From: Homoserinibacter gongjuensis
GTDB taxonomy: Bacteria > Actinomycetota > Actinomycetes > Actinomycetales > Microbacteriaceae
DNA: 64,000 nucleotides
Assembly: GCF_030161875.1 (NCBI RefSeq)
Contig: NZ_BSVA01000001.1
Span: 2,294,001 to 2,358,000 of the forward strand
Direction of reading: 5' to 3'
Position numbers and translations under genes: made by a program. This document shows, one piece after another, positions 19,105-30,064 of the stretch. The notes below the pieces were generated by a model. The model did not search any database. It was given only the letters and a program-made list of their open reading frames with translations, and was not told where the DNA came from. Every line of letters begins with the position of its first letter. Position 1 is the first letter of the stretch.

Positions 19105-22100
19105 CTAGAGCGACAGCGCGTTCGCGATGAGCGCCGTCTGCTCCGCGGCGCTGCGCTTCGACGAGCCCGTCGCCGGCGACGCCGAGGCGGGCCGCGACGA
19201 GACGCGCAGCGCGCGCTCGCCCAGCTGAGGCGCGAGCTCGATCGCCAGGAACGGCCAGGCGCCCTGGTTCTCCGGCTCCTCCTGCACCCACATGATCTCG
19301 GCCTCCGGGTAGCGCTCCAGCACGGGCAGCAGCTGGTCGGTCGGCAGCGGGTAGTACTGCTCGAGCCGCACGAGCGCGAAGGCTCCCGCATCCGCGCGCT
19401 TCTCGACCTCGTTCAGCAGGTCGTAGTGGATCTTGCCCGAGTGCAGCAGCACGCGCTTCACGGTCGACGGATCCTGGATGCGGGCGTCGTCGATGACGGG
19501 CTCGAAGCGTCCCTGCGTGAAGTCGGGCACGTCGCTCGTCGCACCGCGCAGACGCAGCATCGACTTCGGAGTGAAGACGATGAGCGGGCGACGTGGACGC
19601 GCGTACGCCTGACGACGCAGCAGATGGAAGTACGACGCGGGGGTCGACGGACGCGCGATCGTCATGTTGTTCTCCGCCGCGAGCTGCAGGTAGCGCTCGA
19701 TGCGCGCCGAGGAGTGGTCGGGGCCCTGCCCCTCGTAGCCGTGGGGGAGCAGCATGACCACGCTCGAGCGCTGACCCCACTTCTGCTCGGCGCTCGAGAT
19801 GAACTCGTCGATCACCGTCTGGGCGCCGTTCGCGAAGTCGCCGAACTGGGCCTCCCAGAGCACCAGGGCATCCGGACGCTCCACCGAGTAGCCGTACTCG
19901 AAGGCGAGGGCGGCGTACTCCGACAGCAGCGAGTCGTAGATCGCGAGGCGCGCCTGGTTCTCGGACAGGTTGCCGAGCGGCAGCCACTCCTGGCCGTTCT
20001 CCCGGTCGTGGTAGACCGCGTGGCGCGAGACGAAGGTGCCGCGACGGGCGTCCTGGCCCACGAGCCGCACCGGCGTGCCCTCGAGCAGGAGCGAGCCGAG
20101 CGCGATGAGCTCCCCGAAGCCCCAGTCGATCGAGCCGTTGCGGCTCATGTCGAAGCGCTTCTTGAGCAGCTGCTGCAGCTTCGGGTGCACCGAGAAGCCG
20201 GCGGGCGGGTTGTTGTGCGCGTCGCCGATGAGCTCGACCACACCCTGGTCGACAGCGGTGGAGGCGGGCTCGCCCGTGGCGACATCCTCGTTCTGCTGGG
20301 AGCCGGGACGCTCGAGGTCGGAGACGGGCTTCTGGTCGTGCGCCACGACCGGGATCGACCCGGTCTGCGCCGCGTGCGTCTCGGCGAAGGCGCGCTCGAG
20401 GCGTTCCTGGAAGTCGCGTTGCGACTGCTCGAACTCCTCCTCGGTGATATCGCCGCGACCGACGAGAGCCTCGGTGTAGAGCGTGCGCACGCTGCGCTTC
20501 GCCTCGATGAGGTTGTACATGAGCGGCTGCGTCATCGACGGGTCGTCGCCCTCGTTGTGCCCGCGACGGCGGTAGCAGACGATGTCGACCACGACATCCC
20601 GCTTGAACTGCTGGCGGTACGCGAAGGCGTGCTCTGCCACGCGCACCACGGCCTCGGGGTCGTCGCCGTTCACGTGGAAGACGGGCGCCTGGATCGTCTT
20701 GGCGACATCCGTGTTGTAAACCGAACTGCGCGCGTCCTGGGGCGTCGTGGTGAAGCCCACCTGGTTGTTGATGACGACGTGGATGGTGCCGCCGGTCTTG
20801 TAGGCGCGCAGTTGCGACATCTGCAGCGCCTCCACGACCACGCCCTGGCCCGCCATCGAGGCGTCGCCGTGCACGAGGATCGGCAGGGTGCCGTACTGGC
20901 CGTCGCCCTTGCGGTCCTGCTTGGCGCGCACGATGCCCTCGAGCACGCCGTTGACGGCCTCGAGGTGCGAGGGGTTCGCGGCGAGGTAGACCGGGACCTC
21001 CTTGCCGCTCATCGCGGTGAAGGTGCCCTCGGTGCCGAGGTGGTACTTGACGTCGCCCGAGCCCTGCACCGACTTGAGGTCTTGCGTGCCCTCGAACTCG
21101 CGGAAGACCTGACCGTAGGTCTTGCCGGCGATGTTGGTGAGCACGTTGAGCCGACCGCGGTGCGCCATGCCGATCGCGACCTCGTCGAGGCCCGCCTCGG
21201 CGGCGCCCTGCAGGATCTCATCGAGCAGGGCGATCGTGGACTCGCCGCCCTCGAGGCTGAAGCGCTTCTGGCCGACGTACTTGGTCTGCAGGAAGGTCTC
21301 GAAGGCTTCGGCCTCGTTGAGCTTGGCGAGCACGCGCAGCTGCTCGTCGTGGGTGGGCTTGACGTAGGGCTTCTCGAGCCGCTCCTGGAACCATGCGCGC
21401 TGGGCGGGGTCCTGAATGTGCATGTACTCGACGCCCACCGTGCGGCAGTACGAGTCGCGCAGCACACCGAGGATGTCGCGCAGCAGCATCGTGCGCTTGC
21501 TGCCGAAGCCACCGGTCACGAACTCGCGGTCGAGGTCCCAGAAGGTGAGACCGTGGCTCGCGATGTCGAGGTCGGGGTGGGAACGCTGGCGGTACTCGAG
21601 CGGGTCGATGTCGGCCATGAGGTGGCCGCGCACCCGGAAGGAGTTGATGAGCTCCTGAACGCGACTGGTCTTGGAGATGCGCTCGGAGAGGTCGACGTTG
21701 ATGTCCTCGGCCCAGTGGATGGGCTCGTAGGGGATGCGCAGCGCCGCGAAGATCTCGCTGTAGAAGTCGCGCTCGCCGATGAGCAGCTCGTGGATCTTCT
21801 TGAGGAACTCACCCGAGCCGGCGCCCTGGATGACGCGGTGGTCGTAGGTGCTCGTGAGGGTGATCGTCTTGCCGATGCCCATCTCGACGAGGGTCTTCGG
21901 GCTCGCGCCCTGGAACGCTGCCGGGTACTCGAGGGCGCCCGCGCCGATGATGCAGCCCTGGCCGCGCATGAGGCGCGGCACAGAGTGCTCGGTGCCGATG
22001 CCGCCCGGGTTGGTGAGCGAGATGGTGACGCCCTGGAAGTCGGCGGCCGTGAGCTTGTTCGCGCGGGCTCGTGCCACGACGTCCTCATAGGCGGCGAGGA

Positions 22101-23028
22101 ACTCGGCGAAGTTCATGGTGTCGGCGCGCTTGATGCCGGGCACGAGCAGCGAGCGCGAGCCGTCGGGCTTGGGCAGATCGATCGCGATGCCCAGGTTGAT
22201 GTGCGCGGGAGCGACGACGCTCGGCTTGCCGTCTTCGGTCTCGCGGTAGAAGACCGCCTGGCTCGGGAACTCCTTGAGCGTCTGCACCATGGCCCACGCG
22301 ATGAGGTGCGTGAACGACACCTTGCCGCCGCGTGCGCGACGCAGGTGGTTGTTGATCACGATGCGGTTGTCGATCATGAGCTTCGCCGGGATGGTGCGCA
22401 CGCTCGTGGCGGTCGGCATCGACGTGCTCTGATCCATGTTGGTGGCGAGCGTCTTCGCCATGCCCTTGAGCACGGTGACGGTCTCCCGCGGCTCCGACTC
22501 GGCCGCGACGGGGATCGACGCGGTGGTCGGCGCCTGCGCCGGGATCGGCTGCGGCTTGGCGGGAGCGGAGGTGGTGCGCGCGATGGGAGTGGTCGGCGGT
22601 GCGCTCTCGGCCGCCGGCGCGGCGGCCGGAGGCGTGGCGGGAGCAGGCTCGGTGACGGCCTCGGGGATCTGGGCTTCGCCACCCTCCTGCGACTTGGGCG
22701 CGACGGCGTCGGCGGGAGCGGGGGTGGCGGCCGGCGCGGAGGCGGGCGTCTCGGCCGGGGCGGGCGCAGGGGCGGAGGCGTCCGCGGGGGCAGGCGCGCC
22801 GTCCGCGGATGCGGCAGCAGCATCCGGCTCACCCACGACAGGGATCGCGGAGGTAGGGGTGGGGTCGTCGACCGGGCGATACGACTCGAGGATCGGCCAC
22901 CAGCTCTTGTCGACCGACTCCTTGTCGACGAGGTACCGCTCGTACATCTCGTCGACGAGCCACTCGTTGGCTCCGAACTCTCCTGAAGCGTTGTCTTCAG
23001 GCGTCACTCCGGTGACGGGGTTGGACAC
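19105..23028 (-). CDS. kgd: Multifunctional 2-oxoglutarate dehydrogenase E1/E2, 2-oxoglutarate decarboxylase
   Basis: The actinobacterial fusion that carries out the ThDP-dependent decarboxylation of 2-oxoglutarate and the succinyl-transferase step of the TCA cycle. It is intact, 1307 residues from GTG 23028; a GTG at 23091 would add 21 residues but the N-terminal signature FGANEWLVDEMYERYLVDK fits the shorter form. A Pro/Ala-rich linker (about 60-170) precedes the E2-like acyltransferase core with YDHRVIQGAGSGEFL. The E1 domain then shows MAHRGRLNVL and the ThDP/Mg site HGDASMAGQG with NNQVGFTT. In actinobacteria it is inhibited by GarA; that gene is not in this window. Confidence 0.93.
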   Translation of the reverse strand: MSNPVTGVTPEDNASGEFGANEWLVDEMYERYLVDKESVDKSWWPILESYRPVDDPTPTSAIPVVGEPDAAAASADGAPAPADASAPAPAPAETPASAPAATPAPADAVAPKSQEGGEAQIPEAVTEPAPATPPAAAPAAESAPPTTPIARTTSAPAKPQPIPAQAPTTASIPVAAESEPRETVTVLKGMAKTLATNMDQSTSMPTATSVRTIPAKLMIDNRIVINNHLRRARGGKVSFTHLIAWAMVQTLKEFPSQAVFYRETEDGKPSVVAPAHINLGIAIDLPKPDGSRSLLVPGIKRADTMNFAEFLAAYEDVVARARANKLTAADFQGVTISLTNPGGIGTEHSVPRLMRGQGCIIGAGALEYPAAFQGASPKTLVEMGIGKTITLTSTYDHRVIQGAGSGEFLKKIHELLIGERDFYSEIFAALRIPYEPIHWAEDINVDLSERISKTSRVQELINSFRVRGHLMADIDPLEYRQRSHPDLDIASHGLTFWDLDREFVTGGFGSKRTMLLRDILGVLRDSYCRTVGVEYMHIQDPAQRAWFQERLEKPYVKPTHDEQLRVLAKLNEAEAFETFLQTKYVGQKRFSLEGGESTIALLDEILQGAAEAGLDEVAIGMAHRGRLNVLTNIAGKTYGQVFREFEGTQDLKSVQGSGDVKYHLGTEGTFTAMSGKEVPVYLAANPSHLEAVNGVLEGIVRAKQDRKGDGQYGTLPILVHGDASMAGQGVVVEALQMSQLRAYKTGGTIHVVINNQVGFTTTPQDARSSVYNTDVAKTIQAPVFHVNGDDPEAVVRVAEHAFAYRQQFKRDVVVDIVCYRRRGHNEGDDPSMTQPLMYNLIEAKRSVRTLYTEALVGRGDITEEEFEQSQRDFQERLERAFAETHAAQTGSIPVVAHDQKPVSDLERPGSQQNEDVATGEPASTAVDQGVVELIGDAHNNPPAGFSVHPKLQQLLKKRFDMSRNGSIDWGFGELIALGSLLLEGTPVRLVGQDARRGTFVSRHAVYHDRENGQEWLPLGNLSENQARLAIYDSLLSEYAALAFEYGYSVERPDALVLWEAQFGDFANGAQTVIDEFISSAEQKWGQRSSVVMLLPHGYEGQGPDHSSARIERYLQLAAENNMTIARPSTPASYFHLLRRQAYARPRRPLIVFTPKSMLRLRGATSDVPDFTQGRFEPVIDDARIQDPSTVKRVLLHSGKIHYDLLNEVEKRADAGAFALVRLEQYYPLPTDQLLPVLERYPEAEIMWVQEEPENQGAWPFLAIELAPQLGERALRVSSRPASASPATGSSKRSAAEQTALIANALSL

Positions 23029-23216
23029 AGCCGACCGCCTACTCTCACTACTCGCCGGTGCCCAGGGATCCGGGTGATCCCCGCTGGTCACACCATCGAC
23101 AAGCCTAACGCGACCGGCGGCGCGGCGCGGACATCCGCGAGGTGTTCGGGGAACCTCTCAGGGAGACGGAACGGGGAACCCGGCCCGGGTGGAGCGGAGG
23201 CGTCTACCGTGGTGTC

Positions 23217-24655
<1,439 letters not shown>

Positions 24656-24706
24656 GCGGGTTCCCATCTCCGGCTGAGCGGCTCCCGGTCTCCCCGTGGC
24701 GGTTCG

Positions 24707-24758
24707 GGGGTGCCAAACGCTGTAGCGGTTGAGGGTGGGCGCCCGATATCGCTGGCGC
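24707..24758. repeat. Half element of family B, left flank of the nuclease-fusion gene
   Basis: GGGGTGCCAAACGCTGTAGC (24707-24726, plus G) is followed by GGGCGCCCGATATCGCTGGCGCG, which resembles the loop of the repeat at 10962-11031. The matching right stem is missing here. An exact inverted copy of the 21-bp stem is found at 25984-26004, beyond the neighbouring gene. Confidence 0.7.
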
Positions 24759-24771
24759 GGCCCGTCGAAAA

Positions 24772-25790
24772 CTAGCGCGCGAGCCGCGCTGCGGCTGTGC
24801 GGAACAGCAGGCTCTGGGTGTGATCGAGGGTTGCCGCCGTGGGCCGCGGCATGTTCGTGGGCAGGCCCGCGCCCCGCAGGATGTCGTAGAACCGCCCGAG
24901 AGGGTGCAGGTCAGCGGGGTCCCAATGCGTGATCCCGCGAACGTCGGGCAACGCGAGAAGGGCCCGATCGCGTTCCTTCTCTCTCCGGAAGACATCGACG
25001 GGGTCACGACCCTTGAGATAGTTCGGGTCCCGGTACTTCGCTCGACCATCGCATTCCCCCGCGTGGCCCAGCTCTGCCCACCAGAGGTCCACACGGCGGA
25101 TGCCGACGCGGGTCGCGAACTCGCGTTGCGGCTCAGGGCGGGGAATCCCAGCATCACTGCGGCGATCCGCGACTCGGTCTCGGGCGGTGACTCCGCCCTG
25201 CCGTCGGCCTCTGCGATCACGGCGCGTGCGCGATCCGTGCCACGGCGGGTTCTCGCATCCGAGAGCCGTGCGATGAGTTCCGAGTGGGTCGTGAGTGCCG
25301 CGCGTCCGAAGGCGGTGCCCAGCGCGGAGTCCGCGATGACCACGCCGTCGACGAACGACAGCTCTCGCGCCAGGTCGATCACCGTCTGCGCGGGTGAGGT
25401 CACCAGGAGGCCGTCGAGTTCGACGATCTCGCGGCCGTCGAACCCGAGCGCGCGGCGGCGAAGGCGACCGCTCGACCGGCCGCCGTGTGCGCGCTCTACC
25501 AGCACATCGACCCGGCGAGGCCAATCGCGGCGGATGCGCATGTTCCAGAGCGCCGCGGCGGCGTGGTGCGAGTACACCTGGGGAGCGGTCACACGCTCCG
25601 CCGTGCGCAGCACGAGTTCACGGTGCTGTCGGTGGCGCTCGACCGCATTCCACTCCGCCGGCAACGCGAACTCGCCGGGTCGCACACGATGAAGCTGACC
25701 CGTGCGGATCAATTGCGCCAGTTGGCGATCGGTGAGGCCTTGGTCGAGCGCTTCCGCCCGAGTGATTCGTCGCAGGTCGATGTCGTCCAT
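24772..25790 (-). CDS. AbiEi-like winged-helix protein fused to a PD-(D/E)xK (DUF559-type) nuclease domain
   Basis: 339 residues after one repair in the run 25140-25143. Residues 1-60 (TRAEALDQGLTDRQLAQLI, GQLHRVRPGEFALP) resemble the winged helix of AbiEi type IV antitoxins. The middle repeats the AbiEi pattern YSHHAAAALW and RRVDVLVER. The C-terminal third has the nuclease-like series PPETESRIA, VGIRRVDLWW, ECDGRAKY and EKERDRALLA, which gives the E, D, ExD and K positions of DUF559/Vsr-like folds. No AbiEii toxin gene is adjacent. An alternative start at 25922 adds 44 residues without family support. Its substrate is unknown. Confidence 0.75.
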
Positions 25791-25983
25791 CGCTGTAGCG
25801 TCTGCCGCGCAGAGCGTCTCGTGGGGCGAGGTGCGCCGATTCGCGAACAGTTTGCGATGCACGGTTCTGTGCAGGGACGGATGCGGTCCCGCGGGCGGTG
25901 CGGTCGCATCCGGTGCCTGCATGGCGCGTAGCGCGCCAGTATTCTGCGCGGCGCGGCAGTTATCACGGGCGCGCTCTGCGAAG

Positions 25984-26046
25984 CGCTACAGCGTTTGGCA
26001 CCCCTCCCGGCCGCACCGGCGAAGCGCTGCCGCGTTTGGCAACCCC
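25984..26046. repeat. Inverted and direct copies of the family B stem, right flank
   Basis: CGCTACAGCGTTTGGCACCC (25984-26003, plus C) is the exact reverse complement of 24707-24727. A second, degenerate copy in the same orientation, GCGAAGCGCTGCCGCGTTTG, follows at 26019-26038. Together with the left flank they bracket the AbiEi-like gene. Confidence 0.7.
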
Positions 26047-26054
26047 ACGCGGGG

Positions 26055-26551
26055 TCAGCCGGCGAACGACGCGGCCCACTCGGCGACGCGGCGGTCGCTC
26101 TCCTCGGGGAGAGGTCTTCGATGCGGGTCATGATCGACCAGCGCACGCCGTAGGGGTCGCGGAGGCTCGCGAAGCGGTCACCCGAGACGAAGGTCGAAAC
26201 CGGCTCCCGGATCGTCGCGCCCGCTGCCTCGGCGGCGGCGACCACGGCATCCGTGTCGGCGCAGTAGAAGGCGAGCGAGTAGCAGTCGTCGTCGCCCGCG
26301 GGCGGCGGCACGAGGTGGTAGTCGGGAGATGCCTCGCCGAGCTGCACGTGTCCGTTGCCGAAGTCGAGGTCGGCGTGGCTCACGACGCCGCCCATCTCGG
26401 TGGAGCTCACCAGCTGCGCACCGAATACCGTGCGGTAGAACTCGATCGCGCCACGCGCATCCGTGAGCGCGATGAACGGGGTGATGGTCGTGTAGCCGTG
26501 CGGGATACCGTCGGTCGTGTGGGCGCCCGTGACGCCAGTCATGTTGGTCAT
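26055..26551 (-). CDS. VOC/glyoxalase-fold protein, PhnB-like
   Basis: A 165-residue member of the glyoxalase/bleomycin-resistance superfamily. One repair in the run 26106-26109 gives the tail DLSPEESDRRVAEWAASFAG. The DNA-binding-protein PhnB subgroup is indicated by YTTITPFIALTDARGAIEFY, VVSHADLDFGNGHVQLGEA and FASLRDPYGVRWSIMT, which contains the conserved metal-site-like Glu/His positions in part. The role is unknown; many members bind small antibiotics or act as isomerases. ATGs at 26551 and 26542 are both possible. It is divergent from the AraC gene. Confidence 0.78.
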
Positions 26552-26630
26552 GCGGCCCACGTTATGGATGCGATGTCGGCGCCGTCGTGAAGAATCCGGC
26601 CAGAAGCATCCGCGCGGGAGAGAGGAACGT

Positions 26631-27460
26631 GTGACCCAGCCACCCAGCCGCGGCGTGCTCTATCCCGCACGCCTCCCGACCTTCACCCGCGTTCCCCCGA
26701 GCCAGCGGAAGCGGCCTTCGTCGTGCACTTCTGGGTGCCTGAGTGGAGCATCGAGCCCGGTCGGGTGTCACGCCAGCAGCTCATCGGCTACCCGGCGGTC
26801 AACCTCGTCGTGATGGCGGACGAGGTGGTCGTCTCCGGCCCGACGACGCGCCGTTCGCATCGCGATCTGAGCGGCGACGGATGGGGAGTCGGCGCGCTGC
26901 TGCGACCAGCCGCGGTGCCCGCGATCGCGGGCGACCCGCTCGTGCTGCGCGATACCGAGAGCCCCCTCGATGCGCCCGAGCTCGTCGAAGCGGTGACCGA
27001 GGCCATGGATGCGCGCGACCCGCACCGGATCACGCGCGCCTGCCGCATGCTCGGTGCATGGATCGTCGAGCGGGCAGGGGAGCCCTCGCCCGACGCGCTG
27101 CTCGCCAACGAGCTCGCGCGCGTCATCGACGGGGATCCGACCGTGCTGCAGCTCGCCGACATCGCGGCCCGGCTGAAGGTCTCGCAGCGCACCGTCACGC
27201 GCCTCGCTCGACGCTTCGTCGGCGTGACCCCCGCGGCGATGATCCGGCGGCGGCGCCTGCAGGAGGCGGCCGAGCAGCTGCGCGCCGACCCGAGCATCGC
27301 CCTCGCCGAGGTCGCAGCGCGCCACGGCTACGCCGACCAATCGCACCTGAGCCGGGACTTCCGCAGCGTGCTGGGGTTCACCCCGACGGGGTATCGAGCG
27401 GATGCGGCGGCCGCGCCGCCTGCGGCATCCGTCCAGCGTCGGCCGTTTGGCGGCCTGTAG
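26631..27460 (+). CDS. AraC-family transcriptional regulator
   Basis: 276 residues from GTG 26631, with AGAGAGG upstream, after one repair in the C run 26694-26698. Without that repair a shorter start at 26723 would be called and the N-terminus lost. The first 160 residues match the DUF6597 sensor domain seen in many actinobacterial AraC proteins (VVHFWVPEWSIEPG). The C-terminal 100 residues hold two helix-turn-helix units: LQLADIAARLKVSQRTVTRL and IALAEVAARHGYADQSHLSR, then FRSVLGFTPTGYR. Its target may be the divergent VOC gene, from position only. Confidence 0.88.
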
Positions 27461-27560
27461 GCTGGCCCGATCATGGACGAGCCTCCGTCTTCGACGTCTG
27501 AGCCAGCCCACCCGGTACGCCCCCACCCCGGCGCGACCCCCTGCCCGGAAGCGACCTTCG

Positions 27561-28877
27561 ATGAGCCCCGAATGGTGGATGTTCATCGCCGGTGCCTTGC
27601 TCACGGTCGGCACCGGGTTGTTCGTTGCGAGCGAGTTCGCGCTCGTCAACCTCGACCGGCATGATCTCGAGGCTCGGCAGTCGCGAGGCGAGACGATGCT
27701 GGGCCCGACGATCCGAGCGCTCAAGGTCACCTCGACGCATCTCTCGGCGGCGCAGCTCGGCATCACGCTCACGACACTGCTCGCCGGCTTCACCCTCGAA
27801 CCGGCGTTCAGCGGATGGCTGCGGCCGCTGTTCGACGCGTGGGGACTCGACGCCACCACCTCGCGCGTCGTCGCCTCGATCGTCGCGGTCGCGGTGGCGA
27901 CCCTGTTGTCGATGATCATCGGCGAGCTCGTGCCGAAGAACTTCGCGCTCGCCCTACCGCGACAGACCGCGAAGGTCGTCATCCCCTTCCAGATCGTGTT
28001 CACCATGGTCTTCAAGCCGTTCGTGGCGCTGCTGAACGGCACCGCGAACGCCGTGCTGCGCGGCGTCGGCATCGAGCCGAAGGAGGAGCTGAGCTCGGCC
28101 CGCACCGCCGACGAGCTCAAGAGCCTCGTGCGGCGCTCCGCGAGCGAGGGCGCGCTCGACCGCGACACCGCGACGCTGCTCGCGCGCACCCTCGCCTTCT
28201 CGGAGCACACGGCGGCCGACGTCATGACGCCGCGTCCGCGTCTCGCGGCGGTCGACCGCGGCGACACCGCCGAGACCGTCATCGAGCTCGCCCGACGCAC
28301 GGGGTACTCGCGCTTCCCGGTGACCGACGAGGGACCGGACGACATCGTCGGCATCGTGCACATCAAGCAGGCGGTGGCGGTACCGCGCGAGCGACGCGCA
28401 TCCGTTCCCGTGTCGGCACTGCAGACCGACGCCCTGCGCGTGCCCGAGACCATGAAGCTCGACGTGCTGCTGGGGGAGTTGCGTGCCCGCAGCTTCCAGA
28501 TCGCCGTGGTCGTCGACGAGTACGGGGGCACCGCCGGTGTCGCGACCCTCGAAGACCTCGTCGAGGAGCTCGTCGGCGAGGTCTCCGACGAGCACGACCG
28601 CTCACGCCCCGACGTGGTGCGCAGCCGCGGCTGGCTCACCTTCCCCGGAGCGCTGCGCCCCGATGAACTGCTCGAACGCGCCGGCGTGACGGTGCCAGAC
28701 GACGGGCCCTACGAGACCGTCGCGGGTTACCTCATGAGCGAGCTCGGCCGCATCCCGGTCGCCGGAGACACCGTCGAGATCGACGCGGGAACCTTCCGCG
28801 TCGAGCGCATGGACGGTCGGCGCGTCGACCGCGTGCGCTTCACGCCGCGCCCCGTCGAGCCGGAGGAGGAGCGATGA
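27561..28877 (+). CDS. CNNM/CorC-type membrane protein with CBS pair (HlyC/CorC family), 1
   Basis: 438 residues: a CNNM (DUF21) membrane domain with about four helices (residues 5-190, GTGLFVASEFALVNLDRHDLE, GELVPKNFALALP), two CBS domains (FSEHTAADVMTPRPRLAAV; about 215-340) and a CorC/HlyC C-terminal domain. The family is implicated in Mg2+/Co2+ efflux or resistance. The ATG at 27561 is chosen because MSPEWWMFIAGALL is the usual N-terminus; a longer start at 27402 would add an Arg-rich tail. Its stop overlaps the next gene (ATGA), so the two paralogues are made together. Confidence 0.88.
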   Translation: MSPEWWMFIAGALLTVGTGLFVASEFALVNLDRHDLEARQSRGETMLGPTIRALKVTSTHLSAAQLGITLTTLLAGFTLEPAFSGWLRPLFDAWGLDATTSRVVASIVAVAVATLLSMIIGELVPKNFALALPRQTAKVVIPFQIVFTMVFKPFVALLNGTANAVLRGVGIEPKEELSSARTADELKSLVRRSASEGALDRDTATLLARTLAFSEHTAADVMTPRPRLAAVDRGDTAETVIELARRTGYSRFPVTDEGPDDIVGIVHIKQAVAVPRERRASVPVSALQTDALRVPETMKLDVLLGELRARSFQIAVVVDEYGGTAGVATLEDLVEELVGEVSDEHDRSRPDVVRSRGWLTFPGALRPDELLERAGVTVPDDGPYETVAGYLMSELGRIPVAGDTVEIDAGTFRVERMDGRRVDRVRFTPRPVEPEEER

Positions 28878-29917
28878 GCGCCTCCGACTGGTGGGGCCTC
28901 GTGTGGCTCGTCGTGCTGCTGATCGGAAACGCGTTCTTCGTGGGCGCGGAGTTCGCCGTGATCTCTGCCCGTCGTTCGCAGATCGAGCCGAAGGCGGAGG
29001 CCGGATCCCGCGCAGCGAAGACCGCGCTCTGGGCGATGGAGCACGCGACCCTCATGCTCGCCACGAGCCAGTTGGGCATCACCGTGTGCTCGCTGCTCAT
29101 CCTCAACGTCTCCGAGCCGGCCATCCATCACCTGCTCGCGGTGCCCTTCGGCCTCACCGGCTGGCCCGAGGAGGTGATCGGCACGGTCGCCTTCATCGTG
29201 ACCCTCGTGATCGTGTCGTTCCTGCACGTCGTGTTCGGCGAGATGGTGCCGAAGAACATCTCGTTCTCCGTGCCCGATCGGTCGGTGCTGCTGCTCGCCC
29301 CGCCGCTCGTCGCCGTCGCGACCGTCTTCCGCCCCATCATCCGGGCCCTCAACGCCACCGCGAACGGCGTGCTGCTGCTGTTCCGGGTGCAGCCCAAGAA
29401 CGAGGCGACGAGCGCGTTCACGGTCGAAGAGGTCGAGCTCATCGTGCGCACCTCGACGCGCGAGGGGGTGCTCGCCGACACCACCGGTGCGCTCAGCAAC
29501 GCATTCGAGTTCACGACCAAGAAAGTGGCGGATGTCGCGCTCGGCATGGATGCGCTCGTCACGCTCCCGGAGGATGCGGCTCCCGCCGACGTCGAGCGCG
29601 CCGTCGCCCAGCACGGCTTCAGTCGGTACGTGCTCGTCGACGAGGATGGCGAACCGAGCGGATACGTGCACCTGAAGGACGTCATCGACCTGCGCGACGA
29701 CGAGTTCGACGACCCGGTGCCGCCCAAGCGCATCCGTCAGCTCATCTCGCTGTACCGCGGCATGGAGCTGGAAGACGCGCTCGCGATGCTGCGCCGCGCC
29801 GGCAGCCACGTGGCACGGGTGTTCGACGAGAGCGGCGCCACGCGCGGGGTGCTGTTCCTCGAGGACATCATCGAAGAGCTCGTCGGCGAGGTGCAGGACG
29901 CGACGCGTCGCCGATAG
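28874..29917 (+). CDS. CNNM/CorC-type membrane protein with CBS pair, 2
   Basis: 347 residues, intact. The membrane domain reads IGNAFFVGAEFAVISARRSQIE and FGEMVPKNISFSVP, followed by a CBS pair (about 205-340) ending FLEDIIEELVGEVQDATRRR. It lacks the C-terminal CorC/HlyC domain that its partner has, which is usual for the second member of this actinobacterial pair and suggests a heteromeric complex. Start ATG overlaps the preceding stop. Confidence 0.88.
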   Translation: MSASDWWGLVWLVVLLIGNAFFVGAEFAVISARRSQIEPKAEAGSRAAKTALWAMEHATLMLATSQLGITVCSLLILNVSEPAIHHLLAVPFGLTGWPEEVIGTVAFIVTLVIVSFLHVVFGEMVPKNISFSVPDRSVLLLAPPLVAVATVFRPIIRALNATANGVLLLFRVQPKNEATSAFTVEEVELIVRTSTREGVLADTTGALSNAFEFTTKKVADVALGMDALVTLPEDAAPADVERAVAQHGFSRYVLVDEDGEPSGYVHLKDVIDLRDDEFDDPVPPKRIRQLISLYRGMELEDALAMLRRAGSHVARVFDESGATRGVLFLEDIIEELVGEVQDATRRR

Positions 29918-29934
29918 CGACGCTCCTGCGGGGA

Positions 29935-30023
29935 GATGGAGCGGTTGCGAGACGCATGCCCGCGTGCGCCTGGACGGCGCACGCCCGCCCGACCCGATGC
30001 CAGCGTCTCGCAACCGCTCCATC
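29935..30023. repeat. Perfect 21-bp intergenic inverted repeat, family D loop
   Basis: GATGGAGCGGTTGCGAGACG (29935-29954, plus C) pairs exactly with 30003-30023. The 47-base loop shares ordered blocks CATGCCC, GCCTGG, CGGCG and CCCGATGCCAGCGTC with the repeat at 18875-18980. It lies between convergent genes and can end both transcripts. Confidence 0.85.
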
Positions 30024-30064
30024 ACCCCGCCTACGCTCGACGGATCGAAGCCGCGCGGCAGGGG

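Noticed and set aside
17749-22986. A 1745-codon open frame on the plus strand
   Set aside because: It is the antisense of kgd, with no domain, a His/Arg/Val-rich composition and no ribosome site. GC-rich codon bias keeps the opposite frame open.
27402-27560. Longer N-terminus for the first CNNM protein
   Set aside because: The added residues are Arg/Pro rich and unlike the family, whose members begin at a short polar stretch followed by the first helix.
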